This document shows, one piece after another, positions 1 to 13,299 of a stretch of DNA of 64,000 nucleotides. Made by a program: the position numbers and the translations under genes. Source of the stretch: Sphagnum magellanicum (taxonomy: Eukaryota > Streptophyta > Sphagnopsida > Sphagnales > Sphagnaceae); assembly GCA_021904315.1 (NCBI GenBank), contig CM038921.1, positions 9,826,146 through 9,890,145 of the forward strand, given 5' to 3'. Within the stretch, counting starts at the first letter, position 1, and the number at the start of each line of letters is the position of its first letter. The notes under the pieces were generated by a model, which saw only the letters and a list, made by a program, of their open reading frames with translations, was not told the origin of the DNA and did no database searches.

Positions 1-990
1 CCTTGAATTAAACCGAGAATCAAATCATCTTAACAAACCTCCTTTCTTACATGATGTGATGTTGCACTACTCTTCATGAACCTGGGAGTAGTTCTTTATT
101 ACCTTGCTGTAGTAGAGCTTTTTTGCAGTAGCAGCAGTGGAGTCCTCTCAGTGTTTCTTTGGTGTGGTGGGACAATCTGAGCACCTTGAGAAATGCGAAA
201 GTGTTGCTCTGAATGTTGTATCTCAGTATTTAGTTATGGGCTGTATCAAGAGCCTGGCAAAGTTTAACTGAAAGATAGTCAGCAGTCATATATGGCTGTT
301 GACACAGCTGTCCTGTATGGCTTTTGCAGGGCTGAATCAGTAGTTTGTTTGAAGCTCAAATGACTCTCTGAAATAGGGCCATAGTGATGATGTGGGAGAG
401 GCAGAGGGTAGAGTTGTTGGTGGCAGCAACTGGTAAATTTCTCATGGATTCAATCCAAGTAGAGTTTTTAAGGTCGAATTGCAGAGATGGACATTCTTCC
501 CTTGGTTTGCCAAAGTGGGTCATGATCTCAGTTTCATACTCATTGCAATGTGACCAATAATGCCCTCTCCTCATGAGCTCAGCCATCTTCTTACTCAGCA
601 GAGTCACCATCTGGCATCTGGGAATGCAAATGAGATTGTATTTCTGCACATGCATTTGGCAAGAGGACTTTGAGGAACAGAGACTTATTGAAGGCTAGGG
701 TGGTTAAGCTGGGCTTCACAGTGTTGTACTAGATTATAGGGTGTCAGTCATCCATAGGAAACATTATTGGGTCATTCTTCGTTGGGGTGATACTATGCTT
801 GTGGCTTTGTGCCTGCTACATAGTTTCCAATCTGTTGCATTTTTTTGTGGACAGAGACATGCAATTCTTGTTTTATTTGCCCAAGTTAATTGTTGTGAGA
901 TAAAGGGTTTGAACTCTTGTGAATGGCGCTTGTTGTTTCTTGTTGCATTGACATTCACTTTGCATGTTATGGTTTTTTTTCTGTTCTCAG
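1..990. other. 5' flank or first intron of the CLEC16A/TT9 gene
   Basis: No coding block can be supported here. The first recognisable exon of the downstream gene begins at 991, after a good acceptor (tract of T followed by ctcag). Relatives start with a short exon of roughly 20 residues before this point, and I could not find it here, so this stretch is probably intron 1 or the exon lies before the window. Short open frames on both strands show no family resemblance. Confidence 0.5.
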
Positions 991-3900
991 ACATCTCAAC
1001 GAGCAGCTTCAAAAGGCGACTGTGATCACAGATGCCAATAAGGTGAAAACATCTCTTTGAAGTACAGTAGTTGAACTAACCTGGAAGGAAGAGATATCAC
1101 TTGGGCCATTGAACAGGGAACCCTAGTTTAGTTGAATGGACTTGACTCCAGGTGTCTCTAACTACTAGGATAATGTTACAGGGCCTTGATGCTGAAGCCT
1201 AAGTCTAAAAGTTTCTATTGTGACATTAAACACTGATACCCCAATATCCTGCATTTTGTGCATCAGTGTTCCTGCATCTGAATTTGTTTTTCTGATGCTC
1301 AGGACTTTGTTGTGGAAACTTTGAGGTCAATGGCAGAGCTACTAATATGGGGTGACCAGCATGACCCTACTTTTTTTGAGTAAGTGTTTCTAGGCCATGC
1401 TTGCTGTTCAATACCCCTAATCCTGCCTTAGTGTCTAGGTTTTCTGCCATTGATGAATTTGGAATGAGGATGTTGGCAATTCTGCAGTGTTCTTAAAATA
1501 GTTGAGGACCTCGTGTCAAGGTCCGCCTTTTGTAGAGACTCTGGTGTGAGGTGCAATGACATGCAAACAAATCACAATTTCGAGAATTCTTTTGTGTTGG
1601 CTGGAGAATGCAGTTTTTTCATGGAGAAGCAGGTCATGTCAACATTTGTGCGTATACTGAGGGAGAGCAAGACAATTACAGCTGTAGCAGTGCAGCTACT
1701 GCAGACACTCAGCATTATGATTCAGAATATCACAAGTAAACATGCCAGATGTATGTGTTATGATTATGGAGATGTATTTTGCATTGCTTCCAACAGACAT
1801 GTTCAATCCATTCTGGTAGAATAATAAGGACTATATGTGAGCTTCAGTCTGGAAATATGCAATCTCCTGTTGCTCTCTGTTTAAGAAACACCTCATCAAA
1901 AGTCAGAAGATTAACAGATGAGTTTGAAAATTGTGCACAGCACATGACACCGGGTTTCTGGATGTTTTGTAATCATGGGTCACAGACTATCTGTTCAGTA
2001 ATGAGCATATCAACCAGCTCATCACATATCCCTTCGATTTTCAGCATGAAGAGCTGCTTGCTTACTATATCATATTTCTGAGGTGAATCAACTTACCATT
2101 GAGCTTTTGATTATGTCCACCTTAGGTATGGATGCCACAGAAGATCAAGTTGTTATTTCTGAGATCCACTCCATGGCAATAACCACTACAGCTAGTGAAA
2201 TGTTTTTATAGGTCTGTACAGAACTTTCCACATGCTTGTATGTGTCTGAGGACCCTGTTTGTTCTGAGAGGGGAAGGTTTTGTTATTACTTTTCTCATTG
2301 TGCAGTGTCTCACTAGATCCTGACTTTCTCTTTGCTTGATGATCAGAACAATTAGCATGAAGTTGGACCAGAACACCGTTTCATTCTTCATCAAGACAAA
2401 TCATGTGCGTGAGCACTGGCTCCCTCACTCACCCTTCTCTGTGGAAATGGACTCACCATTCTTTGAAGGAAGAGCAGTTACTCTCAATTGCAGATTGTGC
2501 AAGAGAATGTTGCATGTCATCCTGTCTGCTCCTCTGGGTATTCTTTGCTAGAGATGTTGGGCTCACCTTGCATGCATTGGACCATTTCACTGTCACTTGA
2601 TTGGTAATATGACCTCTCCTTTACAAAGATGGCAGCATTTTCTGTTCTTATTGCCCAAGTGGTTTTGTTCAAGCTTGAGCACATGGCAATTTGTGCTGTT
2701 GGGAGAAGATAGGAGGAGATGCTTGAAGAAATTCAGTTACATTGTAGGAATGAAAACAGTAACCTACTTGTTTGAGAATGCAGGATGAGGTGGTATCATT
2801 TCCTTTGTACAGTGAGGCCATCAAGTTTTTTCATCATGAGGAGGGCATGGTCCGCATTGCTGTGCGGACAATTACCTTAAGTGTCTATAATGGTGAGCTA
2901 GCCTAGCCACTTTATACCCTCAATATAAGTGAATCTGGCAGATTAGGATGTCAGGACATAGTTGTTGGACTTGAGAAATGCTGAGGACTTTTCTGGAGCC
3001 ATAGTCACATGCCTTGTGTTGATGGGGGTGGGGTGCCCTATTTGCAGTGGATGATGCAAGCATTCGGAAGTTTGTGATGAGTCCACAAGTGGTTGGCTAT
3101 TTTGAAAACCTAATCACATTTCTCAGGCAGCAAATGCTTAATTTGGATGGCTTGGTAATGGAAGCTGCCAGGTTGGTCATTTCCTCCTCTGTCTTACTGT
3201 TCTTATTTTTTTATCTCTGGAATGTCTTTCTTCTCCTCCTCATAGAAGTCCAGTAACCTCTATTGTAATTGGTCTACTCTGGTTAACCTATGTCTAGCTT
3301 CCAAGAAATGGAGTCTGTGACTTCAGATTGAAGGCAACCTCACTCCATGCAGAAAAGTGCTTTCTGAAAGCTCCTTTCAGAAAAAGTGAAGGCACCCTTG
3401 CTCCATTTTTGTTGGCAAGTGAGTGGGCTGATGCACTGATGGAGGTTCTTTTTTGCTGTTTATCAGGTTCCCAGAATCTATCCAATTGCAGGGAAGGTTG
3501 GAATCAGCTATACTTGAAACTGGGGACCTCCTGTACTATTGCAATGATATCATTAATGCTGGCATACCTGCACTACGCACACTTATGACTAAACACATAA
3601 TGCACTTGATTGTGTTGCCTTTGCTGCTTCCAGCAATTCGCCTCACGGGTGATGGTGCAGCTGTGCCTCTGGTAAGCAATGGGTTTCAGCGGGTATCATC
3701 TCTTTGCAAGCACACAGCATTTTACTCTTCTTCTCACCCAAGTCCAGTGACACTTGGTTTATGTAGATGAAATACATGCTGAGTCTACACTGAAAAGTTT
3801 TCTATCAGTAATCTAATCTACCCCAACTGTAGGTGGGTGTAGCATCTACACCTACTGGAGGTTTCTCTGTGCAATCACATTGACCTTTCTCAAGGCCCTG

Positions 3901-6900
3901 CTCTCAGAAAGCAAATCCTTCTTAGTCATGTGTGGCACAATCATGAGGGGTTTGGGTAGTGTTTTCATGATTGTGACTAGTCTTTTTGAGACTTGTCTAT
4001 AAGTTTCTGGACTCTTCAGGAGATTGTATTATTGCAGATTTGTCAACTGTAGTGTTTGATCTTTGCCTGGAGTTTTATGTCTTGAATGAGATTCTGCTCC
4101 TCAACAAACAGGAACCATTCTTGTAGCAGCACATCCCTTGTCCACAGATCTTATCCTAAACCTGTTGAATAAGGGTTTCTCATGTCTTATGGACCTATTA
4201 CAACCTCATGCATTCTTGAAGAATGACTCCGCTTGTTTAACATTCTTGGCAGGGAGTGCACCTTAGCACACTCTCTGCATTGTATTTCCTATTGCGCCTG
4301 CTGCATATTGTAAGACACAAGGCCTTGGTGAACAACATTGGGGCATCCCTTCTCCGGACTGATCTGCCATCAAATCCCTCTGGAATTAGGACCAAGGATT
4401 CTGAACCTGCAGACAATGCATCAGATTCAAGGTCGACTGCAAACCATGGAGCAGCAGACAATATGACAGAGCCTGAAGATGCAGCTGCACCTTCGAGTAC
4501 CCCAGAAGCAGTGGATGGACGGTACGTTCCACTAGTTTTTTTTTTCCCTTAGGTTGTACAGAATTTTAACAGCTGATGGAATTGGCTTTGACCTCTGTGC
4601 ACTGAAGTAATGTCAGTACCATGGATGCTTGAACTGTCACAAAATGAAAGCAACTCCCAATAGGATTGTTTGGATTGTGCTTTAAGTGTGGCTTGTTGAG
4701 AGCTTTTACAATGTTCAGTATGAAATTATGTTCTTATTTGTTGAACTCTGGATGATGCGATCAATTGCCAAACTTCCTGTGTGTTTGGTGTTGCAGGGAA
4801 GCTTTGCTGTCATACTTGTTGTGCAAGGATGATAAGCTGGTGATGGCATCACTGTGCTTGTTGGTGTCCTTTTTGCAAAATGAAGGTGAGAACTAAGCTT
4901 GTTCAGAAGACAGCTGGAACAACAAAACAGACATATTTGACAGATTTTTTCACTTACTGAACTTCAGTTGGATCACTGTTGGTGCAGCATTGGATGAGGC
5001 ATTGCTTGATGCTTTGGGGATACTGCCACGACGCAAAAGGCACAAAAAACTGCTACTAGTATGTGCCTGCACCAGGGAGGGCTCTTGTTTTATGTGGAAC
5101 TGACTGCTAATTCTGCCTAGGGTTGGAATTTCTTGTTGCATCTGACTTGTGGGAGGATAACAAAAGCCACTGCTAGCAGCTAATAGAAATACAGGCACGG
5201 GCATTTTGCTGTTCTTGTCTCTTGAAAAGAAATTTGGAAATCTTATTCTGCAGCAGTAGGCAGTGGGCCAAAAAATTGTTGTGGGTTGGGAAGAAATGGA
5301 TTAAGAAACTGGTTTGAATTTCCCTTGTGGAGTGAGGGACTACTGACTTCCACAATTTGTGCAAATCACAGCAACAGCTTATGGGTGACAGGTCCGAGCA
5401 AGATGGTGACCATCTCTTCTCAGCATCTGAGCAACCAGATGATGAATACCCTGTATGGACTTTGCAGCTATGCTTAATGCTACTGCATTCTCTTTTTCTT
5501 TTGCTTATTACATTATTTTTATAGTGTTTTGGGCTGCTTCCACATGAAAGAGTCTGTCAGGGGACTGATGTTTGAAGTTTTACATGTACAAAGTTTTATG
5601 TGCACTTCCTGATATATGCCAGTTTGGCACAATTTGTCAGAGTGAGCACTGGGAGTGTGAGCTACAGGATGAAGTGCTTTCAGGTTCTGCAACCCTGAAG
5701 AACAGGAGCCAGGCACTACTCATGAACCTCTGATTTTTATTTTTTTTATAAAACATTCCTATTTAAGAATGAAGAATGTTGAGTAATGTAGTATAATTTT
5801 GTTGCTCATAGATATTGAGAGTGCTAAAATCTACATGGCTCATTGCAGCCACAGACAAGCTCTTCAAGTCTCAGCATTTTAGCCACCCAATTGACAATAG
5901 TGAAACTGCATGCTTACTGTAGTATGGGATTGGCTAAACATGGAATTCTAGCATCCACACTGTGAATAGGGAGGAGATGTTGCAATCTTCTTCAAAATTG
6001 TTTTTTTGAAGGTCTCCACCAAGTAAGGTGGTACTCAGATGGCATGATGACTAGATACTGGGTTATGAACCAAAAGTACTGTTACCAATTTGGATTGGTG
6101 ACCTTGAGGCCAGAGATGGAGTTTACTCACTCCTTTCAAACCTGTGGGCAGTTGTTCATTCAGCTGACTAAATGTGTTTCTGTTCACAGATGCTGGATGC
6201 ATTGATCCGGCTATTATGTCGAAGACCTCCACAGTGTGCAGAGGTTTTATGGCAGACAGGATGGCTGCTGCGCCAGCTGTTGCCATTCCAAGAGCACAAA
6301 ATCAGTGACTCTCGAATGTCCCTCCTTGATGTTGGACCTCTCATCTTTCCTTCCTGTTTGCAAAATATTTTCTGTCCTTAGCTATATAAGCTCTTCGTCT
6401 CTCATCTGTCTGTTCTTTGTGCTTTGTAAGCTTTTATTTTCTAGTGCTATGTTATTTGTCCTTAAGAGTGTGCCTTGGACATGGCAGAGGGCATATTCAG
6501 CTGCGCAGAAAGATCTTGCACTTGAGTTGACAGATTGCTGGTTTGATCTTATCCCAGCAGTTCTTTCAGAAGAATGGAATGTCTGCCGAAAAGGTAATTA
6601 TTCAATTTCATCATCCTTGTCTGCTGGAGATCCTAAGGGTCTGCACTATTGGACCTTTGGTTTGCTGGGTTTATCATTCCTGTTCAGTTTTTCCAGCAGT
6701 ACCATTGACAAAGAGGTTTGTCTTCCACTCATTGAGGCAATTTTAGCACCAGATGATCCTATCCTAAGAACTACATTCTTGAAGGGGCTTCTTCAGAGTC
6801 ACTGCAGTAGGCCGGTCTTCGGTACGTAAGCCAACAAAATGGTACTAATACGTGCTTTTCATGACAGCTTTGGACACGCCTATGCTCAGAAGGGACTCCT

Positions 6901-8476
6901 CCTTTGTATTGATGCCAAGAACCCAGCAATCGCAAGATGGTACCCTCTTGACTGGAGTTGCCATCAACAATATCCTTTCTTGTGGCTAGACTTTAACATG
7001 ATATGCATAGTGAACAGAATCTGTTCATTAATAAAAGACTTGTACTGAAGAGTAGCTCATGTCTTTGTGACAGATGTGCCTCGATCATCTTCATCTATTT
7101 TTGTTGGAGAGAGAATGCGGGCAACTGTCAAGGTGATGGCAGCTTTATGTATTTCCTGCTAGCTTGCTGCAAAATTTTAAGTACCTGTGGAGAATTGTTT
7201 AGTTCTCAGTGCAATGCAAGCATTACATACCTTGGAGCAACAGTTGAGCTAGAGACTCATGTTGGATTATCTTTTGCCAGGTGGTCTTTGATATCATGGG
7301 CACAGTTGTTGCACAAGGTTCGGCCTCTGATATTCCTTGCTTAGACCCTCACCCATAATTCTGGTTCAAATTGTTTCAGGTGGTGCTGGTGCTACATCAA
7401 ATGCGGGTATTGCTTTCAAATGGGTCTCTTCCAGAGAAAGCCCCTTTGGCAGAGGTATCAGAGGAAAGGTCTCAGGTTTCAACTTCGGCCACAAGAATTG
7501 GCAGTGAAGTGGACTTGGGTGAGTTGAGAAAGATTTTTTGAGGACAAACTTGAATACCATGATACCTTCCCCAGGTGCCTGCAACCAGGATATGTACAGT
7601 TTTCTCTCTTCAAGGGGCAACTCGAATAACTTTGTAAAATGGGTGAAAGAAGGAGAAAGATCATGTAGACTGCATAAGAACTTGATTTTCCTGATGATTT
7701 GAGCTGGATCAGTTTGGCAGATATGAAGAAGGCATGCTAATTGCAGAGCTTTTGATGGTGATGTGTCCAATTAATCTTTTGACTGATAATAATTGTTAGA
7801 GGTCTAACAGCTGTTTGGGTGGAGTGCAGCAGCAGATGCTATGTCATGTAAGGTTGCATTTGAGAGAGGCAAGGAACGGATAGTATACCTGCTTGTAGTA
7901 CTGCAAGGGACATCAGGTTCACTTCTATTGGTTGAAGAGATCACCAGTAAACAACAGCGTGGAGTGATTCGGGTCACAGCTCCTCTTGCAGGCTCTGATG
8001 TATGGTGCCCCTTCCCCCTTTTTAAGCAGTTATTGATGTTCAAGTACCATGCAATTGTTTTCCCACTTGCTGGAGAAATACATCCATGATCCAAACCTTG
8101 TCTTCCTTTCATTAGCTACTCTCAGAACGCAGGTGGGACTTAACATTTGCAGCATGTAACATTGCAGCCACGAGTGGATGAAAAGCATCCAACATGGCTA
8201 CACCTGCGTATCAGATCACCCCATCAACCTCTTGGTGATGTGAGCACTGGAGGACCTGCCAGGAGCAGCCCACGGATGAAGCAACTGGTTGATGGCCGGT
8301 GGACACTCGCATTTGGGGATGCAGAGGCCTGCAAGAATGCCAGCTCATTCATCACACAACAAATCACCACACAGACTAACAATGTCAGAACTATAATCAC
8401 CTCTTTTCTTGGTGAAAGTGCTCAAGGGCTTCAAGATGCGGTTGTTGTTGAGCATAGTTCCCCACCATGTTTGTAG
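991..8476 (+). CDS. TT9: CLEC16A / TRANSPARENT TESTA 9 (GFS9) homologue, 5' partial
   Basis: Membrane-trafficking protein. In Arabidopsis, TT9/GFS9 is a Golgi-associated protein needed for vacuolar transport and flavonoid accumulation; animal CLEC16A acts in endosomal trafficking and mitophagy. Exons read by homology and phase: 991-1042, 1303-1379, 1614-1750, 1986-2082, 2347-2404, 2784-2892, 3048-3171, 3467-3671, 4253-4521, 4797-4885, 4988-5058, 5372-5452, 6190-6330, 6488-6821, 6868-6939, 7074-7132, 7380-7518, 7830-7999, 8168-8476. These join without phase breaks to about 863 residues, so nearly full length. Diagnostic blocks are [84 protein letters not shown] and VTAPLAGSD, then [16 protein letters not shown]. 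The FPL domain is the N-terminal part. Uncertain points are the missing first exon, the weak donor at 6331, and whether 6594-6713 is an intron with an AAG acceptor. Confidence 0.9.
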
Positions 8477-8635
8477 AAATATCCTTTGGGGAGAGCTGAA
8501 GCAGCTAGCTTATTCCAGCTTCTAAGCAGCTAGAGTCCCCTCTTATCCTGTCTTCATCCATACTCATATAGATGATTTATCCAAGTGTACATGGTCATAA
8601 AATGAAGCATCACCCATTTTTTTGGCATCCACCAG

Positions 8636-8740
8636 GTTGCAGTTGGACAGAAGTTCATAAGCAGTCAGCCAGAGTCAGATTCAGTGCTTTACCCTTCTGT
8701 CTTTCCACCTTGGGGTCTTTCAATGTGCAAGCGTGAGTAG
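8636..8740 (+). other. Possible alternative last exon of the TT9 homologue
   Basis: A frame of 35 codons including its stop follows an acceptor (ccaccag at 8629-8635) and begins VAVGQKFISSQPESDS. A GT at 8441 in the previous exon would join to it in phase 0, replacing the last 11 residues of the annotated end with 34 residues ending CKRE. The donor (gttgtt) is weak and I do not recognise the peptide, so this could equally be 3' UTR. Confidence 0.3.
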
Positions 8741-10145
8741 TCTGACATTTTAGCGGCTCTTTCTAATAGGGTTAACTTCATTGTGGGTGGTCTGTGTCTG
8801 AGTCAATCAATCAAATTGCAGACTAGGGTTTTAGTATCAATTGTAGGTGGGATCATATCACTTGCCTTGGCCAATCTCTGTTTAGCAGGCTAATGGGTAT
8901 AAACTCCCATCAGTTGTTAATCAGCTCTCTAATTGAGAGAGTACTTTGTTACAATGCACAAGCACAGTAAAGCAGTACAGAAGGAAGTGTTTTTAGCACT
9001 ACTGTGAATACTCAATAACCTTGCACAGCATGGAGTCATCATCTATATTGTGTTAATACCTAGGACTTACATGCAAATGTGGCATTGTTATGGTATGATC
9101 AAATCTTTTGGTCATGAATTCATTCAAGATTCAAGGCCATGATTGTCTAGTTTTATGTGGGCTTACTATTCTGATGCAGTTCTAGCAATCTCATGCTGTT
9201 TGTTATCTGGTCCTCAAGGGGTCACACACACCTGCCATCAGTGATTCCACTTTTCTCAGTTGCACTATTGACTTTCTCTTTGTTTCACATGTTTTGTGTT
9301 TGCTCAGAATCAGGTGTAAAGATGCGAGGAAACAAGGCCAGCTTGCCAGAGTGACATGAAATCCCACTAACCAAAACTGGCAATGGATGGTAGTATGTCC
9401 TTCTCATGTGTGTACTGTACTCCCATTAGCAACCATTATGTACCCCTTCATTTCACAGCAGCTAGCTACATGAGAGTTTGAAAACAAAAACATTTTCTAC
9501 TGAGAACTGATTCTCTCTTCCTGGTGTCTTTACTCTTTACCCTTGCTCAGTTGATATACACTCTGTTTAGAGTGATCTGGCAAAGAAATGATGCATACCT
9601 CACACCTGCAACCAATCATTGGTATGCCCAGATGTTTGTCCTAAATTGTTGCAAACATAGCAGGCATTACATTTTTCATAAAGCCCAAAGCTGCTTGTTG
9701 TTTGAAGTATCCTGCCTCTAGGACCCAATGATGACCAGTCCTTATCCCATGAGCTACAACCTTGCATACACTAACTTGAGAAATCCAAAAAAGCATCTTT
9801 GCAGTAGCAAACTACAGCTTTTTGCTGGTTATGCAAACAGCTGCTGTGGGCACTTCCTTCAGGGACTGATTGTAAGAGACTAAAGGCATGAAGATGTAGG
9901 AAGTTGCAGAGAGAACTCCACTAACACTTTGAAGGTAACTGTCATGTCAATTCCAGCAAACCAAACTGTCATGAAAAGAATGATTTTAGTCATAACCTTG
10001 AGTGTCAGTCACTTAAGGCACAAAGACTGTCGTTTCTTTGATCACCATTGTCTGTATAGGGTTACAGTGAAAGATATGGCATCAAACTCATAATGCATTG
10101 CCTTGGCAATTAAGTCACAGAGAATATCCCCACATGTAAATACTT
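8741..10145. other. Spacer between convergent TT9 and NAA20 genes
   Basis: Holds the 3' ends of two genes facing each other. Composition is similar to the neighbouring introns and UTRs. I see no conserved coding block, RNA gene or mobile-element end. Confidence 0.5.
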
Positions 10146-12199
10146 TCAGTCATACTCCAACTCATCAGGGGTGACTGCCCTTTTCAATGGAATAACGGAC
10201 TTCTTCTCAATATCACGGGGCATAGCTTTCCTCATGTCTGCATTCACACACCAACATAGGTCCAACCGCAGCAACTGATTAAATCAGCTCTGCAATTAAT
10301 TAAATGTTGGTCAAATTGAGGATGTTGGATGATCAAAACTCCCACAAATATACAGTTCACAGTAAAATATGCATTTTACAAAAGGAATTAGCTCAACAAT
10401 ATGCAATTTCATGTCTGCATTGATGATCTATAATTGAAGATTACAACAGGACTGAGCAAGAAATATTGTCTGACCATACAAACTTGCAGCAGCTCCTGCA
10501 TGCAACTTACTAGGAACTAAGTAAATCAAGATACCAGATAAGACCCTACAATTTAGAATAAGAGATGATGATGGCCTATAGCAAAGAACAAAACAAGAAC
10601 TTCAACCAATTTCATTCTTCAATTGAAGACCGGAAATTAGACTCACCTAATCCATCTTCCTCTCCTGAGTAATACTTGAGCACTCGTCGATATACCACAT
10701 ATCCTAGCTGTTGATATACATACAAGCCATAGCACACACATTAGTCCAGAAATCAGTCCAGAAATTAGTATGTAAGGGACACTGGTCAAATGTATGCATT
10801 TCTGTAAACATACTTTTGAAAGACACATCACTCTCTTGACCCCTAAATCTAACAAAGAGAATGAGGATGGTGTCATCAAGCTGAGAGTAAGAGGTCACAT
10901 AACAGTTCATGTACCTTCTCATACATAGTAATAGCAGGTCTATTTGAGGCCCGCACAAATAGGTCCACAAAATAAGCATTATACCTGTGATCTCCCATCC
11001 CACCAGCAACTGAACATTTAGAAAACAAGGGGTTGCCATACATGAGCATAAAGACAAAACATTCAAAGGTCAGTAGCAGCATTTACAAGAGGCATGAAAT
11101 TGAATGGTGTTTTCTGTTCCCCAAACAATCCCCAAACCTTAATCCCTTATTCAAAACCCTAAACCCTAATGCACAAGTGTGGCACATGTTACTTACGTCT
11201 TTTCAGTGATTTCTTCAAGGATATGCATCAGCTTTTTGGCCAGCTGTTGCCGCCGATACTCAGGAGCCACTGTTACAGCTGTTACATGGCCATGCCAAGA
11301 ATCCCCATGCCCTTCCACCTTTCCCATGACTTCAAACAGAAAGCACGTTTTCAAATCAAGCAAATTCATAAGCATATATCCACACCATGCATGTGCAGAA
11401 ACCCATTCAACTTAGAATATAGTCAGAACCCCAAAAGAAGCAAAAACTGTCACAGCAAATCATGTGCAAGATCATGATTAAGCAATCCAACGGATCCAAA
11501 AAAAAGTCCTGACAGACTTGAGCATGGATCAAGAACCTACTGTAGCCCATGATGGATTTGTTCGGCCCTTCTGCCACATGAAAATAGTCCGGCCATCTTG
11601 CCAAATAATTCATATAAAAGGCCATGCTAAACTGCACACCCAAACTCACACCCCAGTTCCTTGTAATGTAATGCCATGAGCATGCAAGAAAACATCCCAA
11701 AAAATGCATTCATTTAAACACAACAAATGCACCAATCTTGTTCAAATCCCCTCTGCGCAGTTCTGAATCCTGATACAAGAGTATGTTGATTATATTTCCC
11801 AATGTCATCCAAACTTCAGGATTTTGGCAATCCTGCAGCTGCTCAAATTGTCATGGTCAACCAGATTCATGTGACCGCAATCTCCTTTTTTTTCTAAAGG
11901 TCATCCACACAAAGTTACACCGCCGAAACCACCAGAACCCTAAACAAGTTAAATTGCTACACAAGAACCAAATTCCAGAAAAGAGTTACCTAATCCCTTC
12001 TGCGACAACAAAATCGTATTCGAATTTTTGAAATTAGTCTGAATTTTTGCGATAAGAGCTAAAACAAAAGTACACCATCAGGAGCTATGGAAGAGACGTA
12101 GACAGGAAGCAGATAGTGTACCGTTTCGGTGAGATGGTCAACATTCACGTTGGCGAAGCGGAGCAGATCATCACAACAGAATCGCCGCACCGTTGTCAT
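10146..12199 (-). CDS. NAA20: N-alpha-acetyltransferase 20, catalytic subunit of NatB
   Basis: Catalytic GNAT-fold subunit of the ribosome-associated NatB complex, which acetylates nascent N-termini starting Met-Asp/Glu/Asn/Gln. It works with NAA25, which is not in this window. Six exons on the minus strand: 12199-12122, 11631-11541, 11329-11197, 10984-10915, 10707-10647, 10237-10146. They join in phase to 174 residues, the normal plant length, from MTTVRRFCCDDLL to PDELEYD. Visible family blocks are FYMNYLARWPDYFHVAEGP, MGKVEGHGDSWHGHVTAVTV, the acetyl-CoA-binding loop YRRQQLAKKL, and YFVDLFVRASNRPAITMYEK. The start is the only Met in frame before the conserved TVRRF. All introns have GT and AG ends. 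The gene looks intact. Confidence 0.95.
11151..11169. other. Short telomere-like motif in NAA20 intron 3
   Basis: Two adjoining copies of the plant telomere-like heptamer (ccctaaa type) lie inside the intron between 10985 and 11196. This is too short to be an interstitial telomere array and resembles a telo-box. Confidence 0.4.
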
Positions 12200-12310
12200 G
12201 ACTTCAACGCCACTTCTGCCGATTACTACAGAATCTCAAAAACCGATTTCCGACAAACTCCCTCTACAATTCCTGACTCGCAAACTCGAACCCGCCCGTG
12301 TTTCCGTCGA

Positions 12311-12343
12311 CCAGGTTCTTAGGGTTGCGGGATTTAGGGTTTT
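12311..12343 (-). promoter_or_regulatory. Telo-box motifs upstream of NAA20
   Basis: On the minus strand, two telo-box-like motifs (aaccctaag at 12318-12326 and aaaaccctaaa at 12333-12343) lie 120-145 bp before the NAA20 ATG. Such motifs are common in promoters of plant translation-related genes. Their activity here is inferred. Confidence 0.45.
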
Positions 12344-12419
12344 TCTTCCTTCCTTCCTTCCATTTTCTTTTACATAAACGGAGTCTATGCTTTTCTCTTT
12401 TCTTTTTTTATAACGAAGA

Positions 12420-12695
12420 CCAGAAAAAACTGTGAAATTTTTTTTCTTCAATTTTCAATCGCCTTAAATTAGCTATTCAAATTTATAACCAACAATAATA
12501 AGTGTCTTGTTCCAGAAAAAACTGTGAAATTTTTTTCTTCAATTTTCAATCGCCTTAAATTAGCTATTCAAATTTATAACCAACAATAATAAGTGTCTTG
12601 TTCCAGAAAAAACTGTGAAATTTTTTTTCTTCAATTTTCAATCGCCTTAAATTAGGTATTCAAATTTAAAACTAACAATAATAAGTGTCTTGTTC
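12420..12695. repeat. Three tandem copies of a 92-bp unit
   Basis: Near-identical units start at 12420, 12512 and 12603, each opening ccagaaaaaactgtgaaat and closing ataagtgtcttgtt. The first two differ only in the length of a T run. The third carries a few substitutions (agctatt to aggtatt, tataacc to aaaact). The array lies about 220 bp upstream of the NAA20 start. The near identity points to recent amplification. Confidence 0.93.
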
Positions 12696-13299
12696 CTCAT
12701 TCCAATTTGATGCAACCAAAAATAAAATGTATGAAAATTTTAGATTTTACATGAGACTGTAAAGAAAATTAATTTCAAGATTAATTTTTACATGCAACTT
12801 AAAATAAAATATTGACAAAAAAAGAAGGTTCACATGTAAAGACTTTTCGCTATGTATATATTTGGGCTCAGCATTGCTTTGCACTACCAATGGAAATGAT
12901 TAAATTATTTTGTGTGGACATAATAATTTTATTTTAATATATTTTGTCTTTCAAAATAATTTTTTTATAAATTTTCACTATATGTCATTTTGTTCATCAA
13001 TATTTTCTTACATTTTTGGTTTGCTAAGCAAAATCTCAATGACAGTTCAATTCTTTAAAAAAGTTCACAATAAAATACAAACCCAAAAAAAAAAAAAAAT
13101 TCCAAAATGAAATTTGATCTATGATGAATTATAATTCACAATGACTCTGAAATTGTCATAGTGACAATCACCAAAATACCCATCCAACATAAACATATCA
13201 CCAAATATCCATCCTATATAAATCAGTTCCAATGAAACATCTTCACTGGAAGTTTTTTGCATAATACAAAATTAACCAACAGATTATTTGGAGACATTA
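12696..13299. other. AT-rich spacer
   Basis: Low-complexity AT-rich DNA with homopolymer runs. No gene is visible. It ends at the TA dinucleotide flanking the MITE that starts at 13300. Confidence 0.5.

Noticed and set aside
1779..1826. Peptide SNRHVQSIL resembling the CLEC16A SNxHVNSI block
   Set aside because: The true block is [15 protein letters not shown] at 1986-2035, with correct phase from the exon ending at 1750. The look-alike lies in the intron between them and is probably chance.
11151..11169. Interstitial telomere
   Set aside because: Only two heptamer copies; better described as a telo-box-like motif.
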